Assembly: GCA_903994525.1 (NCBI GenBank)
Contig: CAJEXW010000007.1
Location: forward strand, 69,307-115,577
DNA from: an uncultured Chlorobiaceae bacterium
Lineage (GTDB): Bacteria; Bacteroidota; Chlorobiia; Chlorobiales; Chlorobiaceae
Direction: 5' to 3'
DNA: 46,271 nt
Shown here: positions 40,071 to 46,271 of the stretch, one piece after another
How positions within the stretch are numbered: position 1 is the stretch's first letter
Layout of the letters: each line of letters starts with the position of its first letter
Program-made: the position numbers and the translations under genes
Notes under the pieces: generated by a model
Told to the model about the DNA's origin: nothing
Seen by the model: the letters and a program-made list of their open reading frames with translations, nothing else
Database searches by the model: none

Positions 40071-42209
40071 ATGAATGAACAGCATGAGATACGCATCGCG
40101 CTGGCAGGTAATCCGAACTGTGGAAAAACCTCTCTCTTTAACGCCCTCACCGGCGCTCATCAGAAAGTGGGCAACTTTTCCGGTGTCACGGTTGAAAAGC
40201 ATGAAGGATATCTCGACTACAAGGGATACAGGATCAGGGTGGTTGACCTGCCTGGTATCTATTCGCTGACACCATACTCCCCGGAGGAGATTGTCACCAG
40301 AGAGTACCTCATCAAAGAGCCGCCTGATGTGGTGGTCAATGTGCTCGAAGGGCCGAATCTTGAGCGTAACCTGCTGCTGACCACCCAGCTCATGGAGCTG
40401 GAGGTTGATTTTCTGGTTGCCCTCAACATGATCGATGAAGTCGAGGAGAAAGGCATCATCATTGAAATCAAGCAATTGCAGCAACTTCTCGGCTGTCACA
40501 TTATTCCCACATCAGCAAAAAAAAGTATCGGACTGGATGCACTGCTTGACCATGTGATCAGGGTTGCACGAAAGGATATAACGATTCGCAAAAACAAGCT
40601 TTTTTTCCGCCCGGGGCTGGAAGCATCGGTTGAAAAGATTACCGCAATACTCAGCCATCACAAGGAGCTGGAGGGTTTTAATCCGCGATGGCTGGCCATC
40701 AAGCTGATGGAGAATGATCGGGCAGTCTATCAGGAGGTGCAGCGCCATCCCGTATGGGTCAAGGTTGAACTGGCTCTTCAGGAGGCACTGAAAGAGGCTG
40801 AACGGATGCACGATTCAGAACCGGAGATTCTTATTACTGAAGATCGTCACGCATTTATCCGTGGAGCCATGCAGGAGTGCGTCCACCAGCCCGGCGGGGT
40901 AAAAGCAACTCCGACCGATTATATCGACATGGTGGTGCTCAACAGGATCCTTGGCCTGCCAATCTTTTTACTGGTCGTGTGGGCAATCTTCCAACTCACC
41001 TTCACCCTTGGTGCCCCCCTGATGCGGGCTCTGGAACTCCTTTTCAGCCTCTTCGGCTCTGCTATCAAGCCGCTGCTATCCAATGAGACGCTTCGCTCCA
41101 TTGTCATTGACGGCATTATTGCCGGGGTGGGTGGAGTCCTGGTCTTTCTGCCCAACATTGTGCTTTTGTTTGTTGGCCTCTCCTTTCTTGAGGCATCGGG
41201 CTATATGGCCCGCGCCGCCTTTGTGATTGACCGCGTGATGCACCGCTTCGGCCTGCATGGCAAATCCTTTATACCCATGGTCACGGGCTTTGGCTGCTCA
41301 ATTCCCGCCATTATGGCAACTCGCACCCTGAAAAGCCGCACCGATCGACTGGTCACCATCATGATTATCCCCTTTATGAGTTGCGGGGCAAAACTGCCGG
41401 TCTACGTGCTGCTTACTGCAGCTTTTTTCCCCCCGCAAGTTGCTGCTAACATCATGTTCGGCATCTATCTGCTTGGGATTTTTGTGGGACTTTGGACGGC
41501 ATTGATCCTGAAAAAAACGGTGATGAAGAGTGACTCTGAGCCCTTTGTGATGGAGCTGCCTCCCTATCGCTGGCCAACGCTGGCATCAGTCTTTTTTCAG
41601 GCAAAAGTCAAAGCCTTGATGTACCTGAAAAAAGCAGGCACACTTATTCTTGGCGCAGTCATCATTATCTGGGCGGTCAGCAACTATCCGCACAACAGCG
41701 CTCTTGACAGGGCATACACCACAGAAAGCAACGCAATCGCAGAGAGTGGCATCAGCGAGGTTAGCAAGAAAGATCTCGCAAAAGCACTGGCACTGCGCAT
41801 CAAATCAGAACAACTGGAGTACTCTCTGGCAGGACGTGCAGGCAAAGTGCTTGAACCGATGATCAAGCCGCTTGGGTTCGACTGGAAAATAGGGATTGCG
41901 CTCGTGACCGGCCTGGCCGCAAAAGAGGTTGTCGTCTCGACCCTTGGCACCATCTACTCAATCGGACAGAGCAAGGAGTCTCGGGTAGAGCTGAAATCAA
42001 TTCTGCAACACGACCCGTCATTCAGCCGGGCAACTGCACTGAGTCTGATGGTCTTTGTGCTGCTCTATATCCCCTGCGTCGCCGCAATCGGCGTGATGAA
42101 AAAAGAGGTTGGCAAGTGGAGGCCGGTTGTACTCTACTCGGCCTACTCCCTCTCTGTGGCGTGGGTACTCTCGTTCGTTGTGTACCGGCTTGCGCTGGTC
42201 ATGTTGTAG
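40071..42209 (+). CDS. feoB: Ferrous iron transport protein B (GTPase permease)
   Basis: 712 residues from ATG 40071 (a GTG two codons earlier is possible). The N-terminal G domain has G1 at residues 13-21 (GNPNCGKTS), G3 DLPG in VDLPGIYSLTPYS, G4 NMID and G5 TSAKK. The membrane part has the two Gate motifs, with the conserved cysteines in TGFGCSIPAIMATR and PFMSCGAKLPVY, and closing helices. It imports Fe(II) across the inner membrane. The length is slightly short of E. coli FeoB, and no FeoC is visible downstream. Confidence 0.97.
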   Translation: MNEQHEIRIALAGNPNCGKTSLFNALTGAHQKVGNFSGVTVEKHEGYLDYKGYRIRVVDLPGIYSLTPYSPEEIVTREYLIKEPPDVVVNVLEGPNLERNLLLTTQLMELEVDFLVALNMIDEVEEKGIIIEIKQLQQLLGCHIIPTSAKKSIGLDALLDHVIRVARKDITIRKNKLFFRPGLEASVEKITAILSHHKELEGFNPRWLAIKLMENDRAVYQEVQRHPVWVKVELALQEALKEAERMHDSEPEILITEDRHAFIRGAMQECVHQPGGVKATPTDYIDMVVLNRILGLPIFLLVVWAIFQLTFTLGAPLMRALELLFSLFGSAIKPLLSNETLRSIVIDGIIAGVGGVLVFLPNIVLLFVGLSFLEASGYMARAAFVIDRVMHRFGLHGKSFIPMVTGFGCSIPAIMATRTLKSRTDRLVTIMIIPFMSCGAKLPVYVLLTAAFFPPQVAANIMFGIYLLGIFVGLWTALILKKTVMKSDSEPFVMELPPYRWPTLASVFFQAKVKALMYLKKAGTLILGAVIIIWAVSNYPHNSALDRAYTTESNAIAESGISEVSKKDLAKALALRIKSEQLEYSLAGRAGKVLEPMIKPLGFDWKIGIALVTGLAAKEVVVSTLGTIYSIGQSKESRVELKSILQHDPSFSRATALSLMVFVLLYIPCVAAIGVMKKEVGKWRPVVLYSAYSLSVAWVLSFVVYRLALVML

Positions 42210-42240
42210 CGAAACTCAGCATAGAGACGATTCTTTCCTG

Positions 42241-42383
42241 CTACTGTCGAGTCATGCATAAAAAGACAGTTTATTTATGGTTATCAGGACGGGTATTAAC
42301 CATTTATCTTTATTCTATAAAATACGTTATATGAAATTCGAGAAATAGACCTGTACGACTTTTCACGTATGACTCGACACTAC
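42241..42383. mobile_element. Putative 135-bp MITE with 4-bp target duplication
   Basis: A block at 42245-42379 begins TGTCGAGTCAT and ends ATGACTCGACA, an 11-bp perfect terminal inverted repeat that extends imperfectly (19 of 23 positions match). The flanking bases are CTAC on both sides (42241-42244 and 42380-42383), as expected for a 4-bp target duplication. The interior is AT-rich and codes for nothing. It sits just after feoB. The family cannot be named from sequence alone. Confidence 0.6.
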
Positions 42384-42422
42384 CTTCATGAGTTAGAATG
42401 ACGCAGGAGGGTAAAATCGATT

Positions 42423-43286
42423 TCAATGGCGTAGCAACTCTACATCTATCCCGGCAATTGCGGCAGCCTCTTCAGCACTCATTCCCTTCGCTATCAATCT
42501 TTCAGCAACTTCAAGTTTTCCTTCCTCCTTGCCTTCCATCCTGGCGAAATAATAGTTGGTCTCAACATAACTTGCTTCATCGCGCAAGGAATCCTGGTAA
42601 CGGTTGTAGGCGCGAAGCTCTTCGTCGGACATACTCAGTAGTGAAAAGGACTCTTTTGCTTTCTGAATCCCTTTGGCTTTAAATTCATCCTTGATCTCTT
42701 CGTTCTTGAGAAAATATATCCATTCGTCAAGTGATGTTGTCGCTATGCGGTTAAAATTGTTGACCTTGATCAGGTAGTATTCGGGATAAAGAGTACTGAT
42801 CCGGCTTTTGCCATACTGCGTCTGCTGACGGCTATCAAGTTGCAAGGTGTCGTGATCATGAATGCCCACAAAACTTGTGGTGCCGTGGTAAACATAGTCG
42901 GTGCCGTGACCAAGATCGAAGTAAAGAATATTGACGGAGATAACCTTAACCAGTTTTGCATAGCTCTCACCCTCTTTCTGATGTTCGGTGATAACACGGG
43001 AGATACCATAAAGCATCCGTTGCAGGTAATCAAATTCCCGATCAAACTGCACTTCGATAATAATGATCTCGCCTTTGCTGTTTTTTACTTTGAGATCGAC
43101 ACGGTTGAATTTGTCGGCTCTGCTCTCCTTGTTGCTTTCACTCTCCAGAATTTCAAGGATAAGAATATCTTCGCCCAACAGCTCACTCAAAAAACCTTCA
43201 AGTATCTCAAAGTTGGCTTTGCTGCGCAAGAGACGTTTCATTGCCCAGTCGAAGGTGATCAGTTTTCGGGGTGATCGGGTGCTCAC
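42423..43286 (-). CDS. Rpn family PD-(D/E)XK nuclease / putative transposase
   Basis: 287 residues from a GTG at 43286; the ribosome site is weak, and an ATG 15 codons in is the alternative. The N-terminus TFDWAMKRLLRSKANFEILE and the nuclease core (RADKFNRVDLKVKNSKGEI, then IIIEVQFDREFDYLQRMLYG) match the PDDEXK_2/Rpn group, with D and E-x-Q as the likely catalytic residues. Members promote RecA-independent recombination or act as mobile-element nucleases. The C-terminal KEEGKLEVAERLIAKGMS and the LRH end are typical. No terminal repeats were found around it. Confidence 0.88.
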   Translation of the reverse strand: MSTRSPRKLITFDWAMKRLLRSKANFEILEGFLSELLGEDILILEILESESNKESRADKFNRVDLKVKNSKGEIIIIEVQFDREFDYLQRMLYGISRVITEHQKEGESYAKLVKVISVNILYFDLGHGTDYVYHGTTSFVGIHDHDTLQLDSRQQTQYGKSRISTLYPEYYLIKVNNFNRIATTSLDEWIYFLKNEEIKDEFKAKGIQKAKESFSLLSMSDEELRAYNRYQDSLRDEASYVETNYYFARMEGKEEGKLEVAERLIAKGMSAEEAAAIAGIDVELLRH

Positions 43287-43457
43287 GGTTTTCTTGAATA
43301 ATTTGTTTGGCTACTGTGTGAACGTAGTATATATGAAATAAATTCCCTGTGCAAACGATTTGTCCGACACCCTGCTGGCAAAGTAAAAAGGGGCGCCGTG
43401 TAGGGCATTCGTGAAAACCCACAGACATCCATGCCTTTTGCATCGAGAGAAATCAAT

Positions 43458-43485
43458 GTTCAAAGTTCAAGGTTCAAAGTTCAAA
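43458..43485. repeat. Tandem heptamer repeat (GTTCAAR)x4
   Basis: Four head-to-tail copies gttcaaa, gttcaag, gttcaaa, gttcaaa, then a degenerate gttta. This resembles the short tandem heptamer repeats scattered in many bacterial genomes. It lies in the 259-bp gap between the Rpn gene and the WYL remnant, which otherwise shows nothing. Confidence 0.7.
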
Positions 43486-43545
43486 GTTTAAGACGATTGC
43501 TGCAATGTAACCGGAGCGACAGCAATACTTGTGGCTTGTTCCATA

Positions 43546-44041
43546 CTAAACCATCTTGCCATGAGCTTTTGAGTAACCCCTGTCTGACGGCGGTGGCTCA
43601 TAGATTTTTTGTGTACAGGCCAGCTCCTCCCTGATCATTTCTCGCAACTCTGCAGGCTCAAGAACCTCTGCCTCTCTGCCGTAACGCATGACCCAGTGCA
43701 TCAAGGCATCAAGTGCCCCGACACGCTTGTTCCTCAACTTGCAGGGTTACGTGCCAGCGATGTTCCCGAATCCATTGAGCCTGATAGGGGGTAAACCTGA
43801 TAGAGACATGCTGAACAGTCTCCTCATGAATCTGGTCGAAACTCTCTTCGATGTACCGTTCAATGGAAAATGAAGACGGAATAGTAAACTGCTGCTCTGT
43901 CAGTGAGATATCCCTTATGCGAGAAACAACAAATGAGCGGATATCTTTTCTGAGTTCACAATATCCGATCAGCGACCAATTCTCGTTTGAGTGAGAAAAT
44001 TGCAATCGATAGACGACGATGGAACCATCCGATACAACCAA
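43546..44041 (-). pseudogene. WYL-domain regulator remnant (truncated and frameshifted)
   Basis: The frame from 44041 gives a WYL-type C-terminal half (NENWSLIGYCELRKDIRSFV, then FTIPSSFSIERYIEESFDQI) and stops at 43709 after VTLQVEEQACRGT. The next part of the family pattern (HWVMRYGREAEVLEPAELRE) continues in a second frame to a stop at 43546, so one frameshift lies near 43725. The N-terminal helix-turn-helix and the start of the WYL domain are missing: the frame opens immediately after the TAA stop of the DUF5615 gene. It is probably the leftover of a DNA-binding regulator cut by insertion of the toxin-antitoxin genes. Confidence 0.8.
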
Positions 44042-44047
44042 AAAAGG

Positions 44048-44368
44048 TTATACACCAACACTCTCGACTTGACCTGGCACAACACGACAAGCAGCCTCCA
44101 AAATACTTGCGATGTGGGGCGATAGTTCAGCAATACGATTGGAACGAGCACGCACAACCACGATACCGAAAGGCAGGATTTTGATGTTTTGCTGAAACTC
44201 AAGATTTCGGTCAAGTGTGACAAATACATCACAGACACGATGTGCACGACGAAGCAGATCGCCATTTTTAATACCTGACCAACCCAGACTATGGATCGTT
44301 GCGATCTCATGCCCTGCAAGCATTTTCGCAAAGTCCACCGGAAAATTTTCATCAAGCAGTATGCGCAT
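44048..44368 (-). CDS. DUF5615 PIN-like toxin
   Basis: 106 residues. MRILLDENFPVDFAKML is the hallmark N-terminus of DUF5615, with acidic residues at DEN and later D in FVTLDRNLEFQ, as in PIN nucleases. It overlaps the DUF433 gene by 17 bases, the usual arrangement of this toxin-antitoxin type pair. The target RNA is unknown. The end is intact, but the frame runs on after the stop into the WYL remnant. Confidence 0.85.
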   Translation of the reverse strand: MRILLDENFPVDFAKMLAGHEIATIHSLGWSGIKNGDLLRRAHRVCDVFVTLDRNLEFQQNIKILPFGIVVVRARSNRIAELSPHIASILEAACRVVPGQVESVGV

Positions 44369-44576
44369 AGTTTGTCACGGATTCACAGGCATCATCAAGA
44401 ACGGTAATGGCTTGTTTGCGTGTAACAGAGGGAAATTGGCGCAAAAATTCCTCCAAAGTGTCGCCTCCTTCAAGATAGTCGAACAGGGAGCGAACCGGAA
44501 CTCGAGTACCCATAAACACTACAGCTCCACTGAGTATTTCAGGGTCGCGATGTGCAACATTGGAACATGTCGTCAT
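44352..44576 (-). CDS. DUF433 antitoxin-like protein
   Basis: 74 residues with the DUF433 pattern: RDPEILSGAVVFMGTRVPVR, then LFDYLEGGDTLEEFLRQFPS and TRKQAITVLDDACE, a winged-helix-like DNA-binding fold. A GGAGAA site lies 5 bases before ATG 44576. It is the likely antitoxin and autorepressor of the DUF5615 protein downstream. Confidence 0.87.
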   Translation of the reverse strand: MTTCSNVAHRDPEILSGAVVFMGTRVPVRSLFDYLEGGDTLEEFLRQFPSVTRKQAITVLDDACESVTNYAHTA

Positions 44577-44608
44577 GTGAATTCTCCAAATGTTCAGATT
44601 ATGAAAAG

Positions 44609-44809
44609 TTAGAAACGTTGCATGTCCACCACGCGCACTTTACCCTGGAGATAACTCCGCAGACGCGCCGACTGGGGCTTATCCGATTCTGTTACTTCAG
44701 CATTAACGGCATCCTGCACGAGCACATTTCCAAAGATGGCATCAAGCAAGGCGAGGCTATCGCAAGTAGCAAGAGCAATCAAGGCCGAGGCATCTGCGAC
44801 AAGAATCAT
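44609..44809 (-). CDS. Truncated DUF3368 PIN-domain toxin
   Basis: Only 66 residues. MILVADASALIALATCDSLA carries the first PIN aspartate, and VLVQDAVNAEV matches the start of DUF3368, but the family is normally about 150 residues and the later acidic residues are missing. The frame stops at 44609 just before the DUF433 gene (33 bp). Its ATG overlaps the UPF0175 stop by 4 bases, so coupling to its antitoxin is intact. It is probably non-functional as a nuclease. Confidence 0.75.
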   Translation of the reverse strand: MILVADASALIALATCDSLALLDAIFGNVLVQDAVNAEVTESDKPQSARLRSYLQGKVRVVDMQRF

Positions 44810-45057
44810 GATTGTGCAAAGCCATTAAGTTCTTCAAGCAATTCATCTCGCGTTATATCAATAACAGGTTGTCGATTGGTTTTGCAGATACTCATAACGT
44901 CATAAATATCGCAACCAGCCAACTCCGCCGCTTTACCCAGCATGACCCTTCTTTGCTGATAGAGCCAAAGAGCATAAGAGATACGAACTTCTTGCCGAAT
45001 GTCAGACACTGCCTGAAATGCAACAAAATCATCGGTTAAACCAATGGCTATTTGCAT
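44806..45057 (-). CDS. UPF0175 family antitoxin
   Basis: 83 residues, with a GAGG site before ATG 45057. The helical core YALWLYQQRRVMLGKAAELA and GCDIYDVM matches UPF0175, whose members act as antitoxins paired with DUF3368 PIN toxins. The order and the ATGA overlap with the truncated toxin fit that system. The upstream 150 bp to the HepT gene shows no gene. Confidence 0.85.
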   Translation of the reverse strand: MQIAIGLTDDFVAFQAVSDIRQEVRISYALWLYQQRRVMLGKAAELAGCDIYDVMSICKTNRQPVIDITRDELLEELNGFAQS

Positions 45058-45210
45058 AATAAGCCTCTGCTTTGTGATAATGTTGATACAACAACCATAA
45101 CAAACGCATTTTCCTTTTGTACCGTTCCTTGTACCTCAAGCTTTGCCAATTCAGCACTTTTCTTGCTGCGGGAGTTCCTGGACGATTAAGCTGCCATTCT
45201 CGCATGTCGT

Positions 45211-45684
45211 TCATGTCGGCGAACTGCCAAGACCATAAGCCTCTGCGCAAAAAAACACCAATCTCTCGTGACAGGCAAATAACTCAGGAGTCGCCTTGAA
45301 CATTTCGGTAAAAAACAGGGAGAGCCGTCCAGCGTCCTCTTCATACTCATGATTAACGGCATTGCGTATTTCTCGAATCATCTTCCAGCGCTCTACCGAC
45401 TCCAACACCTTGAGCTTTTCCATAAAAGCCAATACTGAACCAAAACGCTCGACCTCAACCTCTTCTTCAATGGCTATCGCTCTCATGGTCTTCCCGAGAT
45501 GCTCCTGAAACTCGCTGAACCGTACACGAAAAGCAGCGAGCATTTCGTGCTGCTCCATGCTCATGGCCTGCCAATTCGTCACAGAAAAGATTTCGCTGCA
45601 CCGCTCAAAAGAGTGCGCCAGATAGTCACGCATACGCTGCACATGATCCAATTGCCTTGCAATAAGGCGCAAATGCTCGGTCAT
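45211..45684 (-). CDS. HepT-like RNase toxin
   Basis: 157 residues, all helical. The R-X4-H-X-Y motif of HEPN ribonucleases is present as Arg107, His112 and Tyr114 in IREIRNAVNHEYEED. The N-terminus RMRDYLAHSFERCSEIF is typical of HepT-like proteins. Its ATG overlaps the stop of the nucleotidyltransferase gene by 4 bases, as in MntA-HepT pairs, where MntA neutralises HepT by AMPylating it near the active tyrosine. Confidence 0.82.
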   Translation of the reverse strand: MTEHLRLIARQLDHVQRMRDYLAHSFERCSEIFSVTNWQAMSMEQHEMLAAFRVRFSEFQEHLGKTMRAIAIEEEVEVERFGSVLAFMEKLKVLESVERWKMIREIRNAVNHEYEEDAGRLSLFFTEMFKATPELFACHERLVFFCAEAYGLGSSPT

Positions 45685-45983
45685 AAGAGAACCCCCTGCT
45701 TTTTTGCGATATGATAGATTGGTTCATCCTTCACATGATCATTAACAACCAGATCAACGTGCAGGTCTAAACTCTCTTCGATAGATACTTTACAGTGCAG
45801 TGCCGCCATTGGCGCATTACTCTGCGTCGTCTCCACATACAAGTCCACATCTCCACCGCGCCGCGTATCGTCAACGCGCGAACCAAACAACCATACTTTA
45901 GCATCGGTGCCGAAGTTTTGCCGGGTTGCCCGAAGTATGTGCTGCTGTTGTATATCGGTGAGTCTCATAACGTTTTTATTCAT
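45681..45983 (-). CDS. MntA-like minimal nucleotidyltransferase antitoxin
   Basis: About 100 residues from ATG 45983; ATG 45968 is also possible, and an upstream TTG at 46013 is unlikely. The GSRVDDTRRGGDVDLYVE stretch fits GS-X10-D-X-D of the polymerase-beta superfamily. The end (LDLHVDLVVNDHVKDEPIYH, then IAKKQGVLL) is typical of MNT proteins. It precedes and overlaps the HepT-like gene and is probably its antitoxin. No good ribosome site is visible. Confidence 0.83.
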   Translation of the reverse strand: MNKNVMRLTDIQQQHILRATRQNFGTDAKVWLFGSRVDDTRRGGDVDLYVETTQSNAPMAALHCKVSIEESLDLHVDLVVNDHVKDEPIYHIAKKQGVLL

Positions 45984-46147
45984 CCGATAGAATTTGCAAG
46001 AGAGAATTATCAAAAGGGGCTACCAATTTCAGAGATGTATTTTGCAATATACCTGACATCATGATCTGAAATGCTCCATCGGTATCACAAAAGCCTTTCT
46101 CGTATTTTTTACAGTTGATGGCGAGTCGAAATTCGATAAAGCAGGTG

Positions 46148-46271
46148 TGAAGTGGACCCCTGAAGTGGACCCCAACCGGTAGACAAAAAGTGGATGAGTT
46201 TAAGTTGGTAACTTGACCTGTTCATGCAGCGGAAAGGCGCTGCCCCTCTTTTACCTTTAACTCTTCTGTCT
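46148..46271. mobile_element. Probable end of an insertion sequence with duplicated terminus
   Basis: TGAAGTGGACCCC occurs twice in tandem (46148-46160 and 46161-46173), followed by AACCGGTAGAC and further sequence to the window end. TG-started, GGACCCC-rich ends are common at IS3-like element termini. A short open frame ending inside it on the minus strand fits the 3' end of a transposase. The other end lies outside the window. Confidence 0.5.
46222..46271 (-). CDS. Possible C-terminal end of an IS-encoded protein (partial)
   Basis: The last 16 codons of a minus-strand frame (reading TEELKVKEGQRLSAA, then TGA at 46222-46224) enter from the right edge. Position 50 bp before the presumed element end fits a transposase C-terminus. 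Too short to identify. Confidence 0.35.
   Translation of the reverse strand, partial: TEELKVKEGQRLSAA

Noticed and set aside
42423..43286. Rpn gene as part of a complete insertion sequence
   Set aside because: No terminal inverted repeats or target duplications found around it; the inverted repeats at 42245-42379 belong to a separate small block.
45029..45250. 73-codon minus-strand frame between the HepT-like and UPF0175 genes
   Set aside because: Overlaps both neighbours, has no ribosome site and an unnatural tryptophan/tyrosine-rich composition.

Overview
The window looks like chromosomal DNA of a green sulfur bacterium (Chlorobiaceae, Chlorobium/Pelodictyon type). This is inferred from the mix of a GltB/GltD glutamate synthase, FeoAB and ClpX with giant repeat-rich secreted proteins of the kind known from that family. 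No photosynthesis gene lies in the window to prove it.

Region 1 (1-25.5 kb, minus strand) is a giant exoprotein locus. An 84-residue protein gene (25197-25451) has its own strong terminator. It is followed by a promoter candidate built around a 14-bp palindrome, then a reading frame of about 22 kb that is broken by one out-of-frame deletion near 20254. The two pieces (1,570 and 5,750 residues) together held RTX repeats, four seven-bladed FG-GAP propellers, a C-type lectin domain, PKD/cadherin domains, eight CARDB domains, an RHS/YD shell, a glycine zipper and a dockerin-like end. Eighty-five bases downstream starts a second giant gene with a DUF4347 N-terminus and near-identical 94-residue Ig-like repeats. 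It runs off the left edge.

Region 2 (25.6-34.4 kb, minus strand) is housekeeping: tRNA-Val(GAC), clpX, a DUF4404 protein, gltD, gltB and gpmA. gltB, gltD and the DUF4404 gene are tightly spaced and probably co-transcribed.

Region 3 (34.7-42.2 kb, mostly plus strand) holds a flavin oxidoreductase with an added cysteine cluster, an overlapping membrane protein gene, tadA (minus), a CNNM/CBS/CorC membrane protein, a HIT hydrolase, and the feoA-feoB ferrous iron transport operon.

Region 4 (42.2-46.3 kb, minus strand) is an accessory island. It holds a possible 135-bp MITE with a 4-bp target duplication, an Rpn-type PD-(D/E)XK protein, heptamer repeats, a decayed WYL regulator, and three toxin-antitoxin type pairs (DUF433/DUF5615, UPF0175 with a truncated DUF3368 PIN, MntA/HepT). 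It ends in what looks like the end of an insertion sequence.
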